From Pohlia nutans (Eukaryota > Streptophyta > Bryopsida > Bryales > Mniaceae): 64,000 nucleotides of DNA. A model generated the notes under the pieces. The model was not told the DNA's origin. It saw only the letters and a list, made by a program, of their open reading frames with translations, and ran no database searches. The translations under genes and the position numbers were made by a program. The stretch is from positions 46,174,372 to 46,238,371 of the forward strand of contig CM040089.1 in NCBI GenBank assembly GCA_022496805.1, written 5' to 3'. Position 1 is the first letter of the stretch, and each line of letters starts with the position of its first letter. Shown here in pieces: positions 1-10,661 of the stretch.

Positions 1-2702
1 AAGCCCTTTGCCACCAATCTTGCCTTATAACGAACCACATCACCCGTTGCATCTCTCTTTGCACGAAATACCCACTTACAACCGATAGCGTTGCGATTCT
101 TGGGGAGGGGAGTCAATTCCCAAGTGCCATTGTCCATCAACGATTTGTACTCCTCTTGCATGGCTTGCTCCCACTTGTTTGCATCATCACAACTCAACGC
201 TTCACGAATCGTCAATGGAGCATCTAAAAGTGCAACGTTTGCATGCTCCTCCTCACCTTGAGGGAGAATATGATTCTTCCACCACTCGCCAAGTGGTCTA
301 CGATTTCTCTCTGGATAACGACGATCGCTCGAGGATGCATTGTCTTCAACCGCCGTTGCTTGTGCCTTTTTGTCGCCATTCTTCGTCTTCAAAGGTCGCT
401 CCTCAATATGTTCGTCATCACCACCATCTTCGTCATCTTTGTCTTCATCAACAATATCAATAACGGGAGATTTGGAAGATTGGTCCACAATCGCTGGTTT
501 ATCGCCACTTCTCCCACTTGGACCATCGTCCAAATTGTCTTCAACCTTGGAATTCTCGCAAAATGTCACATCACGAGCTCGAATGATCTTCTTGGTCTCG
601 AGCGACATGAGCCTGTACGCCTTGGTACCTTCACAATATCCAAGAAACACACATTTTGTTGCCTTGGCCTCAAGTTTGGTTCTTTGAGAATCGGGTACCT
701 TTGCAAATGCGATGCATCCAAATGTGCGCATGTGCTCCACGCGGGGAGGCCTCCCACTCCACGCTTGCTCTGGTGTCATGTTTTGAACCGCACTGGTCGG
801 GCATCGGTTGCGTGTGTACACCGCAGTCACCACCGCTTCCGCCCAAAGGTCCAAACCCAAATTTTGTGCATGCAACATACTCCTTGCCATTTCCACAATT
901 GTTCGATTTGCACGCTCTGCAACTCCGTTTTGTTGTGGTGTATATGGCGTTGTGGTTTGTCTAGCAATGCCTTCTTTCTTCAATAACTCTCCAAATTGGT
1001 TGGACAAGAACTCGCCGCCATTATCCGATCGAAACACCTTGATCTTGTGCTCGGATTGCTTCTCAACCAACGCCTTGAACTCTTTGAACTTCTCAAAACA
1101 CTCGCTCTTTGCTTTGATCGGATACAACCATATCTTCCTCGAAAAATCATCAATGAACGTCACAAAATACTTGCAACCCCCCATAGACGTGGTCTTCATT
1201 GGACCACACACGTCGGAATGCACAATCTCAAGAACCTTGGTTGCACGAGTTGCCCCATCAACTGGAAACGGTGAGCGTTGTTGTTTGCCTTCAATACAAC
1301 CCTCACATGTGAATGAACTAGGTGCGACGTGTGATTGTGCAAGATCCATGCCACTTACCATTCCACGGAGTGCTTTCACACTCTTGACATTCAAATGCCC
1401 GAGACGACGATGCCACAACGCCAACTTGTCTTCGTTTGAACTCGATTGCACCAACGTTGCGGATTCCGCCGCGTGCATCTTGGAAAACTTGATTTGGTAC
1501 AAGCCGTTGACTTCGTGTATAATGGCCACCTCCTCACGACTTGGAGACAACACAAAACACCCTTGGTCGCTAAATTCCACTCGCAAATGCTTCATCACCA
1601 AATGTCGCACCGATAAAAGATTTGCCTTCAACTTGGGAACGTGGAGGACATCATGGATGGTAATTGTCTTCACACGACCCTTCACCTCGGTGTCTACGAC
1701 GATGGATCCTTTACCCACGGCTTGAAGAACCGTATCATCACCCAAAATGACATTCTTTGGAGATATGACGTGATATGATTGGAAACAAGTCCTAATGGGC
1801 GCCATGTGACTCGAGGCTCCCGAATCAACAATCCAATCGATCACACTACCATTGCATGACACGTCACTTGCCATCATTGCATACTCGTCCCCGTCATTAC
1901 TACAAGAAGAGACGCTAGTCATAAATGCGTACTCATCACCTGCATCGTTGACCTTTGTATTGTTGGCACTTTCTTCTCTCTTGCGTTTGTAGCAAAATTT
2001 TGCCAAGTGGCCCTTCTTACCGCAATAGTAGCATACCTTGTCTGTAGAGCTCCCACTCGCACCGCTCTTGGATTGCTTCGCCATAAGCGCCGCGCTATCG
2101 CCACGAGTCTCGTTCTCTTTGCGCCGCGAGAGTTCATGCAACAACCGTGATGTCACATAATCAAGAGTGAGCTCGCTAATGGGCCTACTCTCCATAGCAA
2201 CGATAAGATACTCGTACGACGGCGGCAAACTCTCGAGGAGCGTCATAACGATATCACCGTCGGTAATGTTGACGTCTGCGCCGTTGAGCTGATCCGCAAG
2301 AGCCTTGACTTTGTTGATGTGCGCCAACATGTCGTCGTTTTCTTCCATCTTGATGGTGAAAAACTTGCGCCTCAAAAACAAGATATTGACCAAGCTCTTT
2401 GCCTCATGAATATTGCAAAGCTTGGCCCATGCCTCGGCGGGAGTCTTGCACGACCGAATATGAGAAAGCTGGGAATCAGAAAGATTAAGAGCCAAAATCG
2501 CAAAGGCCTTTTTCTCTCGCCGAGTGTACGCAGTTCGTACCCTAGCCTCGGCGTCGGACGAAGGCGGTTCCTCACTACCCTCAACTATCTCCCACAATTC
2601 TTTTTCGGCCATGACCATTTCCATCTTGAATTTCCACAAGTGGAAGTTCACGCCATCGAACTTGTCTACAACCTTAGCACCTTCACCCTCAAATGTAGCC
2701 AT
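1..2702 (-). CDS. gag-pol: Element A gag-pol polyprotein, N-terminal 900 codons (runs off window)
   Basis: Gag-pol polyprotein start, read from ATG at 2702 leftwards and open to base 1. It covers Gag with the CCHC zinc knuckle, the DSGA protease, the HHCC/DDE integrase and the very start of reverse transcriptase (about residue 900). Differences from the other copies are substitutions only, for example acidic-to-acidic or acidic-to-lysine changes in the low-complexity acidic linker between integrase and RT near 385-445. The ATG was chosen over an in-frame GTG 27 nt upstream because this is a eukaryotic element and ATG has a strong context (G at -3, G at +4). Whether the full polyprotein is intact cannot be known from this window. 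Confidence 0.9.
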   Translation of the reverse strand, partial: MATFEGEGAKVVDKFDGVNFHLWKFKMEMVMAEKELWEIVEGSEEPPSSDAEARVRTAYTRREKKAFAILALNLSDSQLSHIRSCKTPAEAWAKLCNIHEAKSLVNILFLRRKFFTIKMEENDDMLAHINKVKALADQLNGADVNITDGDIVMTLLESLPPSYEYLIVAMESRPISELTLDYVTSRLLHELSRRKENETRGDSAALMAKQSKSGASGSSTDKVCYYCGKKGHLAKFCYKRKREESANNTKVNDAGDEYAFMTSVSSCSNDGDEYAMMASDVSCNGSVIDWIVDSGASSHMAPIRTCFQSYHVISPKNVILGDDTVLQAVGKGSIVVDTEVKGRVKTITIHDVLHVPKLKANLLSVRHLVMKHLRVEFSDQGCFVLSPSREEVAIIHEVNGLYQIKFSKMHAAESATLVQSSSNEDKLALWHRRLGHLNVKSVKALRGMVSGMDLAQSHVAPSSFTCEGCIEGKQQRSPFPVDGATRATKVLEIVHSDVCGPMKTTSMGGCKYFVTFIDDFSRKIWLYPIKAKSECFEKFKEFKALVEKQSEHKIKVFRSDNGGEFLSNQFGELLKKEGIARQTTTPYTPQQNGVAERANRTIVEMARSMLHAQNLGLDLWAEAVVTAVYTRNRCPTSAVQNMTPEQAWSGRPPRVEHMRTFGCIAFAKVPDSQRTKLEAKATKCVFLGYCEGTKAYRLMSLETKKIIRARDVTFCENSKVEDNLDDGPSGRSGDKPAIVDQSSKSPVIDIVDEDKDDEDGGDDEHIEERPLKTKNGDKKAQATAVEDNASSSDRRYPERNRRPLGEWWKNHILPQGEEEHANVALLDAPLTIREALSCDDANKWEQAMQEEYKSLMDNGTWELTPLPKNRNAIGCKWVFRAKRDATGDVVRYKARLVAKG

Positions 2703-3674
2703 ATCCTTGATTGAAGGACGTACGCTCACAAAATTCAGCCCCTAGAAAGCTAAGAAAAATTGTTTTTATGATTTTTGACAATTTTGTGATTTGTGAAGCA
2801 AATTGCACACGTACGTGCTTCTAATGCCTCCAAACTAATTCCAAACACTAAATCAGCACCTTTGTGCTACACATCAACCTCACAACACTCAATCGTGATG
2901 GTTCTTAGTGAATTTGCACAAGATCATACCACAACACCCTAACTAGGAGAATTGCGCACTCGTTGGCTCAAATCCACTCAAATCAGCACCCTTGTGCTTC
3001 ACAACACGTAACGCACCCTATGGACACCCTTGTGCCTTCCAAGGACTCTAAATCAATGCAAATTCAGCCCCTTCAAGTCCTAATTGCATTGAAATTCATC
3101 AAATCAGCCCCGTTGTGCATTCACTAACCCAAACTCTAATTTTGAGCACTCCAAGGGCATAACTCACATTCCAAACCCTTGTGCAAGAATTGCAATACCA
3201 AAATCAGATTGTAGACTCACCCCAAGAGCCTCAAAGCATAAAAGTGCCTTGCAACAACACAAGTGCACAAATTGAGCACAAATTGAGCCAATAAGCTCCA
3301 ATAAGCTCCAATAAGCTCCAATAAGCTCCAATCAGCTCCAATATACTCCAACAAGCACCAATAAGCTCCAAAGCTCCAATTCAGCCCTTGTAGACGTGTA
3401 TAAACTCCAAAAGTGCTCCAAAGTGCTCCAAAAGCTCCAAATCAACAAATGATAGCTCCAAAGTGCGAATTCAGCCCTCCAACACGTAGATCAAAGGTAG
3501 GAAGATTGTAATACCTCCCAATGTCGAAATCAGCCCACCAAAGCTCGAATTCAGCCCTCCAAAGTTCCAAATCAGCGCTCCAATACTCCAAAATCAGCGC
3601 TCCAAAGCACGACCTCCACACAATGAGCAATCTAATCTTTGACTCACGCAAAACACATGAGTGGGCCCATAACC
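2703..3674 (-). other. Element A leader and primer binding site
   Basis: Untranslated leader between LTR and gag. The primer site is 3661-3674, complementary to the anticodon stem-loop of initiator tRNA-Met. The 10-bp minisatellite sits at about 3288-3386 (four TAAGCTCCAA units plus one CAGCTCC variant, as read on the plus strand). No protein gene is supported here. Confidence 0.85.
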
Positions 3675-3992
3675 TATTGAAGGTTAGATTAGAATGCCAA
3701 AGCCTCACACAAACACTTGGAATGCATAGGAAAGAGATGATCTTTACTCATGGGCTGCCCCTCTTAAGTAGTACACCCAAGGGAGTCCCCTTGGCAAACC
3801 ATATGGGACATCAGCCCATACTCCACTCCTAGTACACTAGGATCAGCCCATATCACTTGGGAGACCCAATTCTCATTATCTCTAACTAGTACCACTTCTC
3901 TAGTTGCTAGTCTAGCTCATTCGCATCATCTACTCTAGCTAATGCGCATGGCTATGAGCAACTTCAGCCCACGCAATCATCCTACTTCAACA
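3675..3992 (-). repeat. LTR (5' LTR of element A)
   Basis: Complete 318-bp LTR in minus orientation, from TATTGAAG to CTTCAACA as written on the plus strand. The primer site follows it directly on the minus strand, so it is a 5' LTR. Confidence 0.95.
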
Positions 3993-4549
3993 GGTATGAG
4001 CTCTTTGAAGGCATTGAAGGCAATGCTTGAGAACGAGTACGAGATGAGTGATCTCGGTGAGTTGCACTTTTGTTTAGGAGTTGAGTTTGTGCGAGATAGA
4101 GCAACACGCACCATAACAATGAATCAAAGCAAGTATGTTATGGATGTTCTCAAACGCTTTGGCATGGAGGATTGCAAACCGGTTGGCACTCCATTGGATG
4201 TGAATTCCAAACTCGTGAAACTCACCGATGAGGAGTATGCATTAGAGGCTCAATCTATGGTGGATGTGCCATACAAGCAAGCTGTAGGGTCATTGATGTA
4301 TGCTATGATTGCAACAAGGCCGGACCTTGCGTATCCAATCAGCGTTGTGAGTCAACACATGGCAAGACCGGGTTCAAGTCATTGGGTTGCGGTCAAGAGG
4401 ATCATGCGGTACTTGAAAGGCACAAGTGATGTGAGGTTGTGTCTTGGAGGTGACAACATTGTGTTGAGTGGGTATTGTGATGCGGATTATGCGGGTGATA
4501 CCAATGATCGTAGATCCACCACGGGGTACATGTTCAAAGTTGGATCGGG
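3993..4549 (+). pseudogene. Element B: pol fragment (RT C-terminus to RNase H)
   Basis: Plus-strand pol fragment matching polyprotein residues about 1035-1220: the end of reverse transcriptase after the YVDD motif, the connection, and the first RNase H aspartate region. It has been cut on the left by insertion of element A and runs into the assembly gap on the right. It shares with element O a Gly codon (GGT) where most copies have Cys (TGT) just after YVDD, so B and O are probably sister copies. It is a dead fragment as seen. Confidence 0.88.
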
Positions 4550-4649
4550 NNNNNNNNNNNNNNNNNNNNNNNNNNNNNNNNNNNNNNNNNNNNNNNNNNN
4601 NNNNNNNNNNNNNNNNNNNNNNNNNNNNNNNNNNNNNNNNNNNNNNNNN
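4550..4649. other. Assembly gap of exactly 100 N
   Basis: Exactly 100 N, the usual placeholder for a gap of unknown size. The left side is plus-strand RNase H sequence (B) and the right side is minus-strand leader (C). These cannot be neighbours in one element, so several kb (at least the body of C and the end of B) are probably missing. Confidence 0.97.
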
Positions 4650-5061
4650 CAATACTCCAAAATCAGCGCTCCAACGCACGACCTCCACACAATGAGCAAT
4701 CTAATCTTTGACTCACGCAAAACACATGAGTGGGCCCATAACCTATTGAAGGTTAGATTAGAATGCCAAAGCCTCACACAAACACTTGGAATGCATAGGA
4801 AAGAGATGATCTTTACTCATGGGCTGCCCCTCTTAAGTAGTACACCCAAGGGAGTCCCCTTGGCAAACCATATGGGACATCAGCCCATACTCCACTCCTA
4901 GTACACTAGGATCAGCCCATATCACTTGGGAGACCCAATTCTCATTATCTCTAACTAGTACCACTTCTCTAGTTGCTAGTCTAGCTCATTCGCATCATCT
5001 ACTCTAGCTAATGCGCATGGCTAAGAGCAACTTCAGCCCACGCAATCATCCTACTTCAACA
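4650..5061 (-). mobile_element. Element C: 5' end remnant (leader end, primer site, LTR)
   Basis: Minus-strand 5' end of a copy: LTR 4744-5061, primer site 4730-4743 and 80 bp of leader (4650-4729) before the gap. Its right flank GGTAC (5062-5066) is the likely target duplication inside element O. The body of C is hidden in the gap. Confidence 0.88.
4744..5061 (-). repeat. LTR (5' LTR of element C)
   Basis: Complete 318-bp LTR, minus orientation, with the primer site adjoining at 4730-4743. Confidence 0.95.
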
Positions 5062-6285
5062 GGTACCCGATTCTCAAAGAACCAAACTTGAGGCCAAAGC
5101 AACAAAATGTGTGTTTCTTGGATATTGTGAAGGTACCAAGGCGTACAGGCTCATGTCGCTCGAGACCAAGAAGATCATTCGAGCTCGTGATGTGACATTT
5201 TGCGAGAATTCCAAGGTTGAAGACAATTTGGACGATGGTCCAAGTGGGAGAAGTGGCGATAAACCGGCCATTGTGGACCAATCTTCCAAATCTCCCGTTA
5301 TTGAAATTGTTGATGAAAACGAAGATGACGAAGATGGAGGTTATGAGGAACATATTGAGGAGCCACCTTTGAAGACGAAGAATGGCGAGAAAAAGGCACA
5401 AGCAACGGCGGTTGAAGACAATGCATCCTCGAGCGATCGTCGTTATCCAGAGAGAAATCGTAGACCACTTGGCGAGTGGTGGAAGAATCATATTCTCCCT
5501 CAAGGTGAGGAGGAGCATGCAAACGTTGCACTTTTAGATGCTCCATTGACGATTCGTGAAGCGTTGAGTTGTGATGATGCAAACAAGTGGGAGCAAGCCA
5601 TGCAAGAGGAGTACAAATCGTTGATGGACAATGGCACTTGGGAATTGACTCCCCTCCCCAAGAATCGCAACGCTATCGGTTGTAAGTGGGTATTTCGTGC
5701 AAAGAGAGATGCAACGGGTGATGTGGTTCGTTATAAGGCAAGATTGGTGGCAAAGGGCTTTTCACAAATCGAAGGTGTTGATTTTCATGAGACCTTTGCA
5801 CCGGTGGCGAAATTCACCACTATTCGATGCATTTTGGCCATCGGGGCTGCCATGGATTTGGAAATGCATCAAATGGATGTGAAGACGGCGTTCTTGAACG
5901 GCGAGTTGGACGAGGACATCTACATGGTGCAACCCGAAGGATTTGTGCAACGAGGTAATGAGAACCTTGTTTGCAAGTTGAACAAGTCATTGTATGGGTT
6001 GAAGCAATCTCCACGCGCATGGTATCAAAAGATTGACACGTTTCTTGTTCATATCGGGTTCACAAGGAGCATCGCTGATCACAGCTTGTATTTCATGCAA
6101 AAGGGGCAACATGTGGTCATCGTGATCATATATGTGGATGATTTGATCATCCTTGCAAGTGGTATGAGCTCTTTGAAGGCATTGAAGGCAATGCTTGAGA
6201 ACGAGTACGAGATGAGTGATCTGGGTGAGTTGCACTTTTGTTTAGGAGTTGAGTTTGTGCGAGATAGAGCAACACGCACCATAAC
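5062..6285 (+). pseudogene. Element O pol, piece 1 (integrase C-terminus to RT)
   Basis: Open plus-strand reading frame covering residues about 669-1076 of the family polyprotein: the integrase C-terminal region, the acidic linker, and reverse transcriptase with the DVKTAF motif and YVDD. The 3' end is cut exactly at ATAAC by insertion of F. Private changes in the linker (Glu, Asn and Tyr for Asp) and Gly after YVDD mark this copy. The piece continues in frame at 11967. Confidence 0.88.
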
Positions 6286-6603
6286 TATTGAAGGTTAGAT
6301 TAGAATGCCAAAGCCTCACACAAACACTTGGAATGCATAGGAAAGAGATGATCTTTACTCATGGGCTGCCCCTCTTAAGTAGCACACCCAAGGGAGTCCC
6401 CTTGGCAAACCATATGGGACATCAGCCCATACTCCACTCCTAGTACACTAGGATCAGCCCATATCACTTGGGAGACCCAATTCTCATTACTTCTAACTAG
6501 TACCACTTCTCTAGTTGCAACTCTAGCTCATTCGCATCATCTACTCTAGCTAATGCGCATGGCTATGAGCAACTTCAGCCCACGCAATCATCCTACTTCA
6601 ACA
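6286..6603 (-). repeat. LTR (3' LTR of element F)
   Basis: Complete 318-bp LTR. The polypurine tract complement adjoins at 6604-6613, so it is a 3' LTR. The last 16 bases of the gag-pol frame lie inside it. Confidence 0.96.
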
Positions 6604-9600
6604 CTCCCACTTTGCAAATAGCCAAAGCCTTCGAGCCCAAATGCCACCACTAGTCTTTGATGTCGATCTCTCGCAAGAGCCTTTGTGAGCACGTCCGCCA
6701 CCATGTGCTCCGTTGGACAATACTTCAACTCTATCACCTTCATCTCTAACTTCTCTCGAATGAAGTGATATTGCACATCAATGTGCTTTGTACGTGAGTG
6801 ATGCGTTGGATTCTTCGCCAATGACATACTCCCTTGGTTGTCACACATGATTGTTGTAGCCTCCTCTTGAGTGCATCTCACATCCGCCATTAGTTGCCTC
6901 AACCAAATGGCCTCCTTCATACCGTGGCTCGTCGCCATGTACTCCGCCTCAACCGTTGACGTGGCCGTGGTTTGTTGGCGCTTGCTATTCCATGAAACGG
7001 CCCCCGATCCAACTTTGAACATGTACCCCGTGGTGGATCTACGATCATTGGTATCACCCGCATAATCCGCATCACAATACCCACTCAACACAATGTTGTC
7101 ACCTCCAAGACACAACCTCACATCACTTGTGCCTTTCAAGTACCGCATGATCCTCTTGACCGCAACCCAATGACTTGAACCCGGCCTTGCCATGTGTTGA
7201 CTCACAACGCTGATTGGATACGCAAGGTCCGGCCTTGTTGCAATCATAGCATACATCAATGACCCTACAGCTTGCTTGTATGGCACGTCCACCATAGATT
7301 GAGCCTCTAATGCATACTCCTCATCGGTGAGTTTCACGAGTTTGGAATTCACATCCAATGGAGTGCCAACCGGTTTGCAATCCTCCATGCCAAAGCGTTT
7401 GAGAACATCCATAACATACTTGCTTTGATTCATTGTTATGGTGCGTGTTGCTCTATCTCGCACAAACTCAACTCCTAAACAAAAGTGCAACTCACCCAGA
7501 TCACTCATCTCGTACTCGTTCTCAAGCATTGCCTTCAATGCCTTCAAAGAGCTCATACAACTTGCAAGGATGATCAAATCATCCACATATATGATCACGA
7601 TGACCACATGTTGCCCCTTTTGCATGAAATACAAGCTGTGATCAGCGATGCTCCTTGTGAACCCGATATGAACAAGAAACGTGTCAATCTTTTGATACCA
7701 TGCGCGTGGAGATTGCTTCAACCCATACAATGACTTGTTCAACTTGCAAACAAGGTTCTCATTACCTCGTTGCACAAATCCTTCGGGTTGCACCATGTAG
7801 ATGTCCTCGTCCAACTCGCCGTTCAAGAACGCCGTCTTCACATCCATTTGATGCATTTCCAAATCCATGGCAGCCCCGATGGCCAAAATGCATCGAATAG
7901 TGGTGAATTTCGCGACCGGTGCAAAGGTCTCATGAAAATCAACACCTTCGATTTGTGAAAAGCCCTTTGCCACCAATCTTGCCTTATAACGAACCACATC
8001 ACCCGTTGCATCTCTCTTTGCACGAAATACCCACTTACAACCGATAGCGTTGCGATTCTTGGGGAGGGGAGTCAATTCCCAAGTGCCATTGTCCATCAAC
8101 GATTTGTACTCCTCTTGCATGGCTTGCTCCCACTTGTTTGCATCATCACAACTCAACGCTTCACGAATCGTCAATGGAGCATCTAAAAGTGCAACGTTTG
8201 CATGCTCCTCCTCACCTTGAGGGAGAATATGATTCTTCCACCACTCGCCAAGTGGTCTACGATTTCTCTCTGGATAACGACGATCGCTCGAGGATGCATT
8301 GTCTTCAACCGCCGTTGCTTGTGCCTTTTTCTCGCCATTCTTCGTCTTCAAAGGTCGCTCCTCAATATGTTCCTCATCACCACCATCTTCGTCATCTTCG
8401 TCTTCATCAACAATATCAATAACGGGAGATTTGGAAGATTGGTCCACAATCGCTGGTTTATCGCCACTTCTCCCACTTGGACCATCGTCCAAATTGTCTT
8501 CAACCTTGGAATTCTCGCAAAATGTCACATCACGAGCTCGAATGATCTTCTTGGTCTCGAGCGACATGAGCCTGTACGCCTTGGTACCTTCACAATATCC
8601 AAGAAACACACATTTTGTTGCCTTGGCCTCAAGTTTGGTTCTTTGGGAATCGGGTACCTTTGCAAATGCGATGCATCCAAATGTGCGCATGTGCTCCACG
8701 CGGGGTGGCCTCCCACTCCACGCTTGCTCTGGTGTCATGTTTTGAACCGCACTCGTCGGGCATCGGTTGCGTGTGTACACCGCAGTCACCACCGCTTCCG
8801 CCCAAAGGTCCAAACCCAAATTTTGTGCATGCAACATACTCCTTGCCATTTCCACAATTGTTCGATTTGCACGCTCTGCAACTCCGTTTTGTTGTGGTGT
8901 ATATGGCGTTGTCGTTTGTCTAGCAATGCCTTCTTTCTTCAATAACTCTCCAAATTGGTTGGACATGAACTCGCCGCCATTATCCGATCGAAACACCTTG
9001 ATCTTGTGCTCGGATTGCTTCTCAACCAACGCCTTGAACTCTTTGAACTTCTCAAAACACTCGCTCTTTGCTTTGATCGGATACAACCATATCTTCCTCG
9101 AAAAATCATCAATGAACGTCACAAAATACTTGCAACCCCCCATAGACGTGGTCTTCATTGGACCACACACGTCGGAATGCACAATCTCAAGAACCTTGGT
9201 TGCACGAGTTGCCCCATCAACTGGAAACGGTGAGCGTTGTTGCTTGCCTTCAATACAACCCTCACATGTGAATGAATTAGGTGCGACGTGTGATTGTGCA
9301 AGATCCATGCCACTTACCATTCCACGGAGTGCTTTCACACTCTTGACATTCAAATGCCCGAGACGACGATGCCACAACGCCAACTTGTCTTCGTTTGAAC
9401 TCGATTGCACCAACGTTGCGGATTCCGCCGCGTGCATCTTGGAAAACTTGATTTGGTACAAGCCGTTGACTTCGTGTATAATGGCCACCTCCTCACGACT
9501 TGGGGACAACACAAAACACCCTTGGTCGCTAAATTCCACTCGCAAATGCTTCATCACCAAATGTCGCACCGATAAAAGATTTGCCTTCAACTTGGGAACG

Positions 9601-10661
9601 TGGAGGACATCATGGATGGTAATTGTCTTCACACGACCCTTCACCTCGGTGTCTACGACGATGGATCCTTTACCCACGGCTTGAAGAACCGTATCATCAC
9701 CCAAAATGACATTCTTTGGAGATATGACGTGATATGATTGGAAACAAGTCCTAATGGGCGCCATGTGACTCGAGGCTCCCGAATCAACAATCCAATCGAT
9801 CACACTACCATTGCATGACACGTCACTTGCCATCATTGCATACTCGTCCCCGTCATCACTACAAGAAGAGACGCTAGTCATAAATGCGTACTCATCACCT
9901 GCATCGTTGACCTTTGTATTGTTGGCACTTTCCTCTCTCTTGCGTTTGTAGCAAAATTTTGCCAAGTGGCCCTTCTTACCGCAATAGTAGCATACCTTGT
10001 CTGTAGAGCTCCCACTGGCACCGCTCTTGGATTGCTTCGCCATAAGCGCCGCGCTATCGCCACGAGTCTCGTTCTCTTTGCGCCGCGAGAGTTCATGCAA
10101 CAACCGTGATGTCACATAATCAAGAGTGAGCTCGCTAATGGGCCTACTCTCCATAGCAACGATAAGATACTCGTACGACGGCGGCAAACTCTCGAGGAGC
10201 GTCATAACGATATCACCGTCGGTAATGTTGACGTCTGCGCCGTTGAGCTGATCCGCAAGAGCCTTCACTTTGTTGATGTGCGCCAACATGTCGTCGTTTT
10301 CTTCCATCTTGATGGTGAAAAACTTGCGCCTCAAAAACAAGATATTGACCAAGCTCTTTGCCTCATGAATATTGCAAAGCTTGGCCCATGCCTCGGCGGG
10401 AGTCTTGCACGACCGAATATGAGAAAGCTGGGAATCAGAAAGATTAAGAGCCAAAATCGCAAAGGCCTTTTTCTCTCGCCGAGTGTACGCAGTTCGTACC
10501 CTAGCCTCGGCGTCGGACGAAGGCGGTTCCTCACTACCCTCAACTATCTCCCACAATTCTTTTTCGGCCATGACCATTTCCATCTTGAATTTCCACAAGT
10601 GGAAGTTGACGCCATCGAACTTGTCTACAACCTTAGCACCTTCACCCTCAAATGTAGCCAT
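6588..10661 (-). CDS. gag-pol: Element F Gag-Pol polyprotein, intact
   Basis: Single 1357-residue Ty1/copia polyprotein with no frameshift between Gag and Pol. From the N-terminus: Gag (residues 1 to about 220), CCHC zinc knuckle (C224, C227, H232, C237), aspartic protease (DSGA at 293), integrase with HHCC zinc site (H431, H436, C466, C469) and catalytic D497, D560, E596 (DD35E spacing), an acidic linker around 740-780, reverse transcriptase (about 861-1105, DVKTAF at 940, YVDD at 1025-1028), and RNase H (D1197, E1238, D1274). Products would form a virus-like particle, copy the RNA to cDNA and integrate it. An in-frame GTG lies 27 nt upstream; I chose ATG 10661. The stop codon is inside the 3' LTR. 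Met replaces Thr in the RNase H SHGTKEA motif, a private change. Confidence 0.95.
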   Translation of the reverse strand: MATFEGEGAKVVDKFDGVNFHLWKFKMEMVMAEKELWEIVEGSEEPPSSDAEARVRTAYTRREKKAFAILALNLSDSQLSHIRSCKTPAEAWAKLCNIHEAKSLVNILFLRRKFFTIKMEENDDMLAHINKVKALADQLNGADVNITDGDIVMTLLESLPPSYEYLIVAMESRPISELTLDYVTSRLLHELSRRKENETRGDSAALMAKQSKSGASGSSTDKVCYYCGKKGHLAKFCYKRKREESANNTKVNDAGDEYAFMTSVSSCSDDGDEYAMMASDVSCNGSVIDWIVDSGASSHMAPIRTCFQSYHVISPKNVILGDDTVLQAVGKGSIVVDTEVKGRVKTITIHDVLHVPKLKANLLSVRHLVMKHLRVEFSDQGCFVLSPSREEVAIIHEVNGLYQIKFSKMHAAESATLVQSSSNEDKLALWHRRLGHLNVKSVKALRGMVSGMDLAQSHVAPNSFTCEGCIEGKQQRSPFPVDGATRATKVLEIVHSDVCGPMKTTSMGGCKYFVTFIDDFSRKIWLYPIKAKSECFEKFKEFKALVEKQSEHKIKVFRSDNGGEFMSNQFGELLKKEGIARQTTTPYTPQQNGVAERANRTIVEMARSMLHAQNLGLDLWAEAVVTAVYTRNRCPTSAVQNMTPEQAWSGRPPRVEHMRTFGCIAFAKVPDSQRTKLEAKATKCVFLGYCEGTKAYRLMSLETKKIIRARDVTFCENSKVEDNLDDGPSGRSGDKPAIVDQSSKSPVIDIVDEDEDDEDGGDEEHIEERPLKTKNGEKKAQATAVEDNASSSDRRYPERNRRPLGEWWKNHILPQGEEEHANVALLDAPLTIREALSCDDANKWEQAMQEEYKSLMDNGTWELTPLPKNRNAIGCKWVFRAKRDATGDVVRYKARLVAKGFSQIEGVDFHETFAPVAKFTTIRCILAIGAAMDLEMHQMDVKTAFLNGELDEDIYMVQPEGFVQRGNENLVCKLNKSLYGLKQSPRAWYQKIDTFLVHIGFTRSIADHSLYFMQKGQHVVIVIIYVDDLIILASCMSSLKALKAMLENEYEMSDLGELHFCLGVEFVRDRATRTITMNQSKYVMDVLKRFGMEDCKPVGTPLDVNSKLVKLTDEEYALEAQSMVDVPYKQAVGSLMYAMIATRPDLAYPISVVSQHMARPGSSHWVAVKRIMRYLKGTSDVRLCLGGDNIVLSGYCDADYAGDTNDRRSTTGYMFKVGSGAVSWNSKRQQTTATSTVEAEYMATSHGMKEAIWLRQLMADVRCTQEEATTIMCDNQGSMSLAKNPTHHSRTKHIDVQYHFIREKLEMKVIELKYCPTEHMVADVLTKALARDRHQRLVVAFGLEGFGYLQSGSVEVG
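6604..6613 (-). other. Polypurine tract of element F
   Basis: AAAGTGGGAG on the minus strand, immediately upstream of the 3' LTR. It primes plus-strand cDNA synthesis in LTR elements. Here it overlaps the coding sequence, encoding part of the C-terminal QSGSVEVG. Confidence 0.85.

Larger units (their letters stand above)
1..3992 (-). mobile_element. Element A: 5' part of a Ty1/copia element, cut by the window edge
   Basis: Reading on the minus strand, this copy has a 5' LTR (3675-3992), a primer site (3661-3674), a leader (2703-3660) and an open gag-pol reading frame that runs off the window. It abuts plus-strand pol sequence (B) at 3993. The first five bases there, GGTAT, are the likely target duplication, but the matching copy lies left of the window. 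Co-linear with element F at a constant offset of 7959 bp, so no indels separate them over this stretch. Confidence 0.93.

Noticed and set aside
808..1725. Long antisense ORFs of 305, 247, 115 and 102 codons repeated in every copy (for example 808-1725 and 243-986)
   Set aside because: They lie opposite gag-pol in fixed register in each copy, show no recognisable domain and change exactly as the sense frame does. They are shadows of the coding strand.
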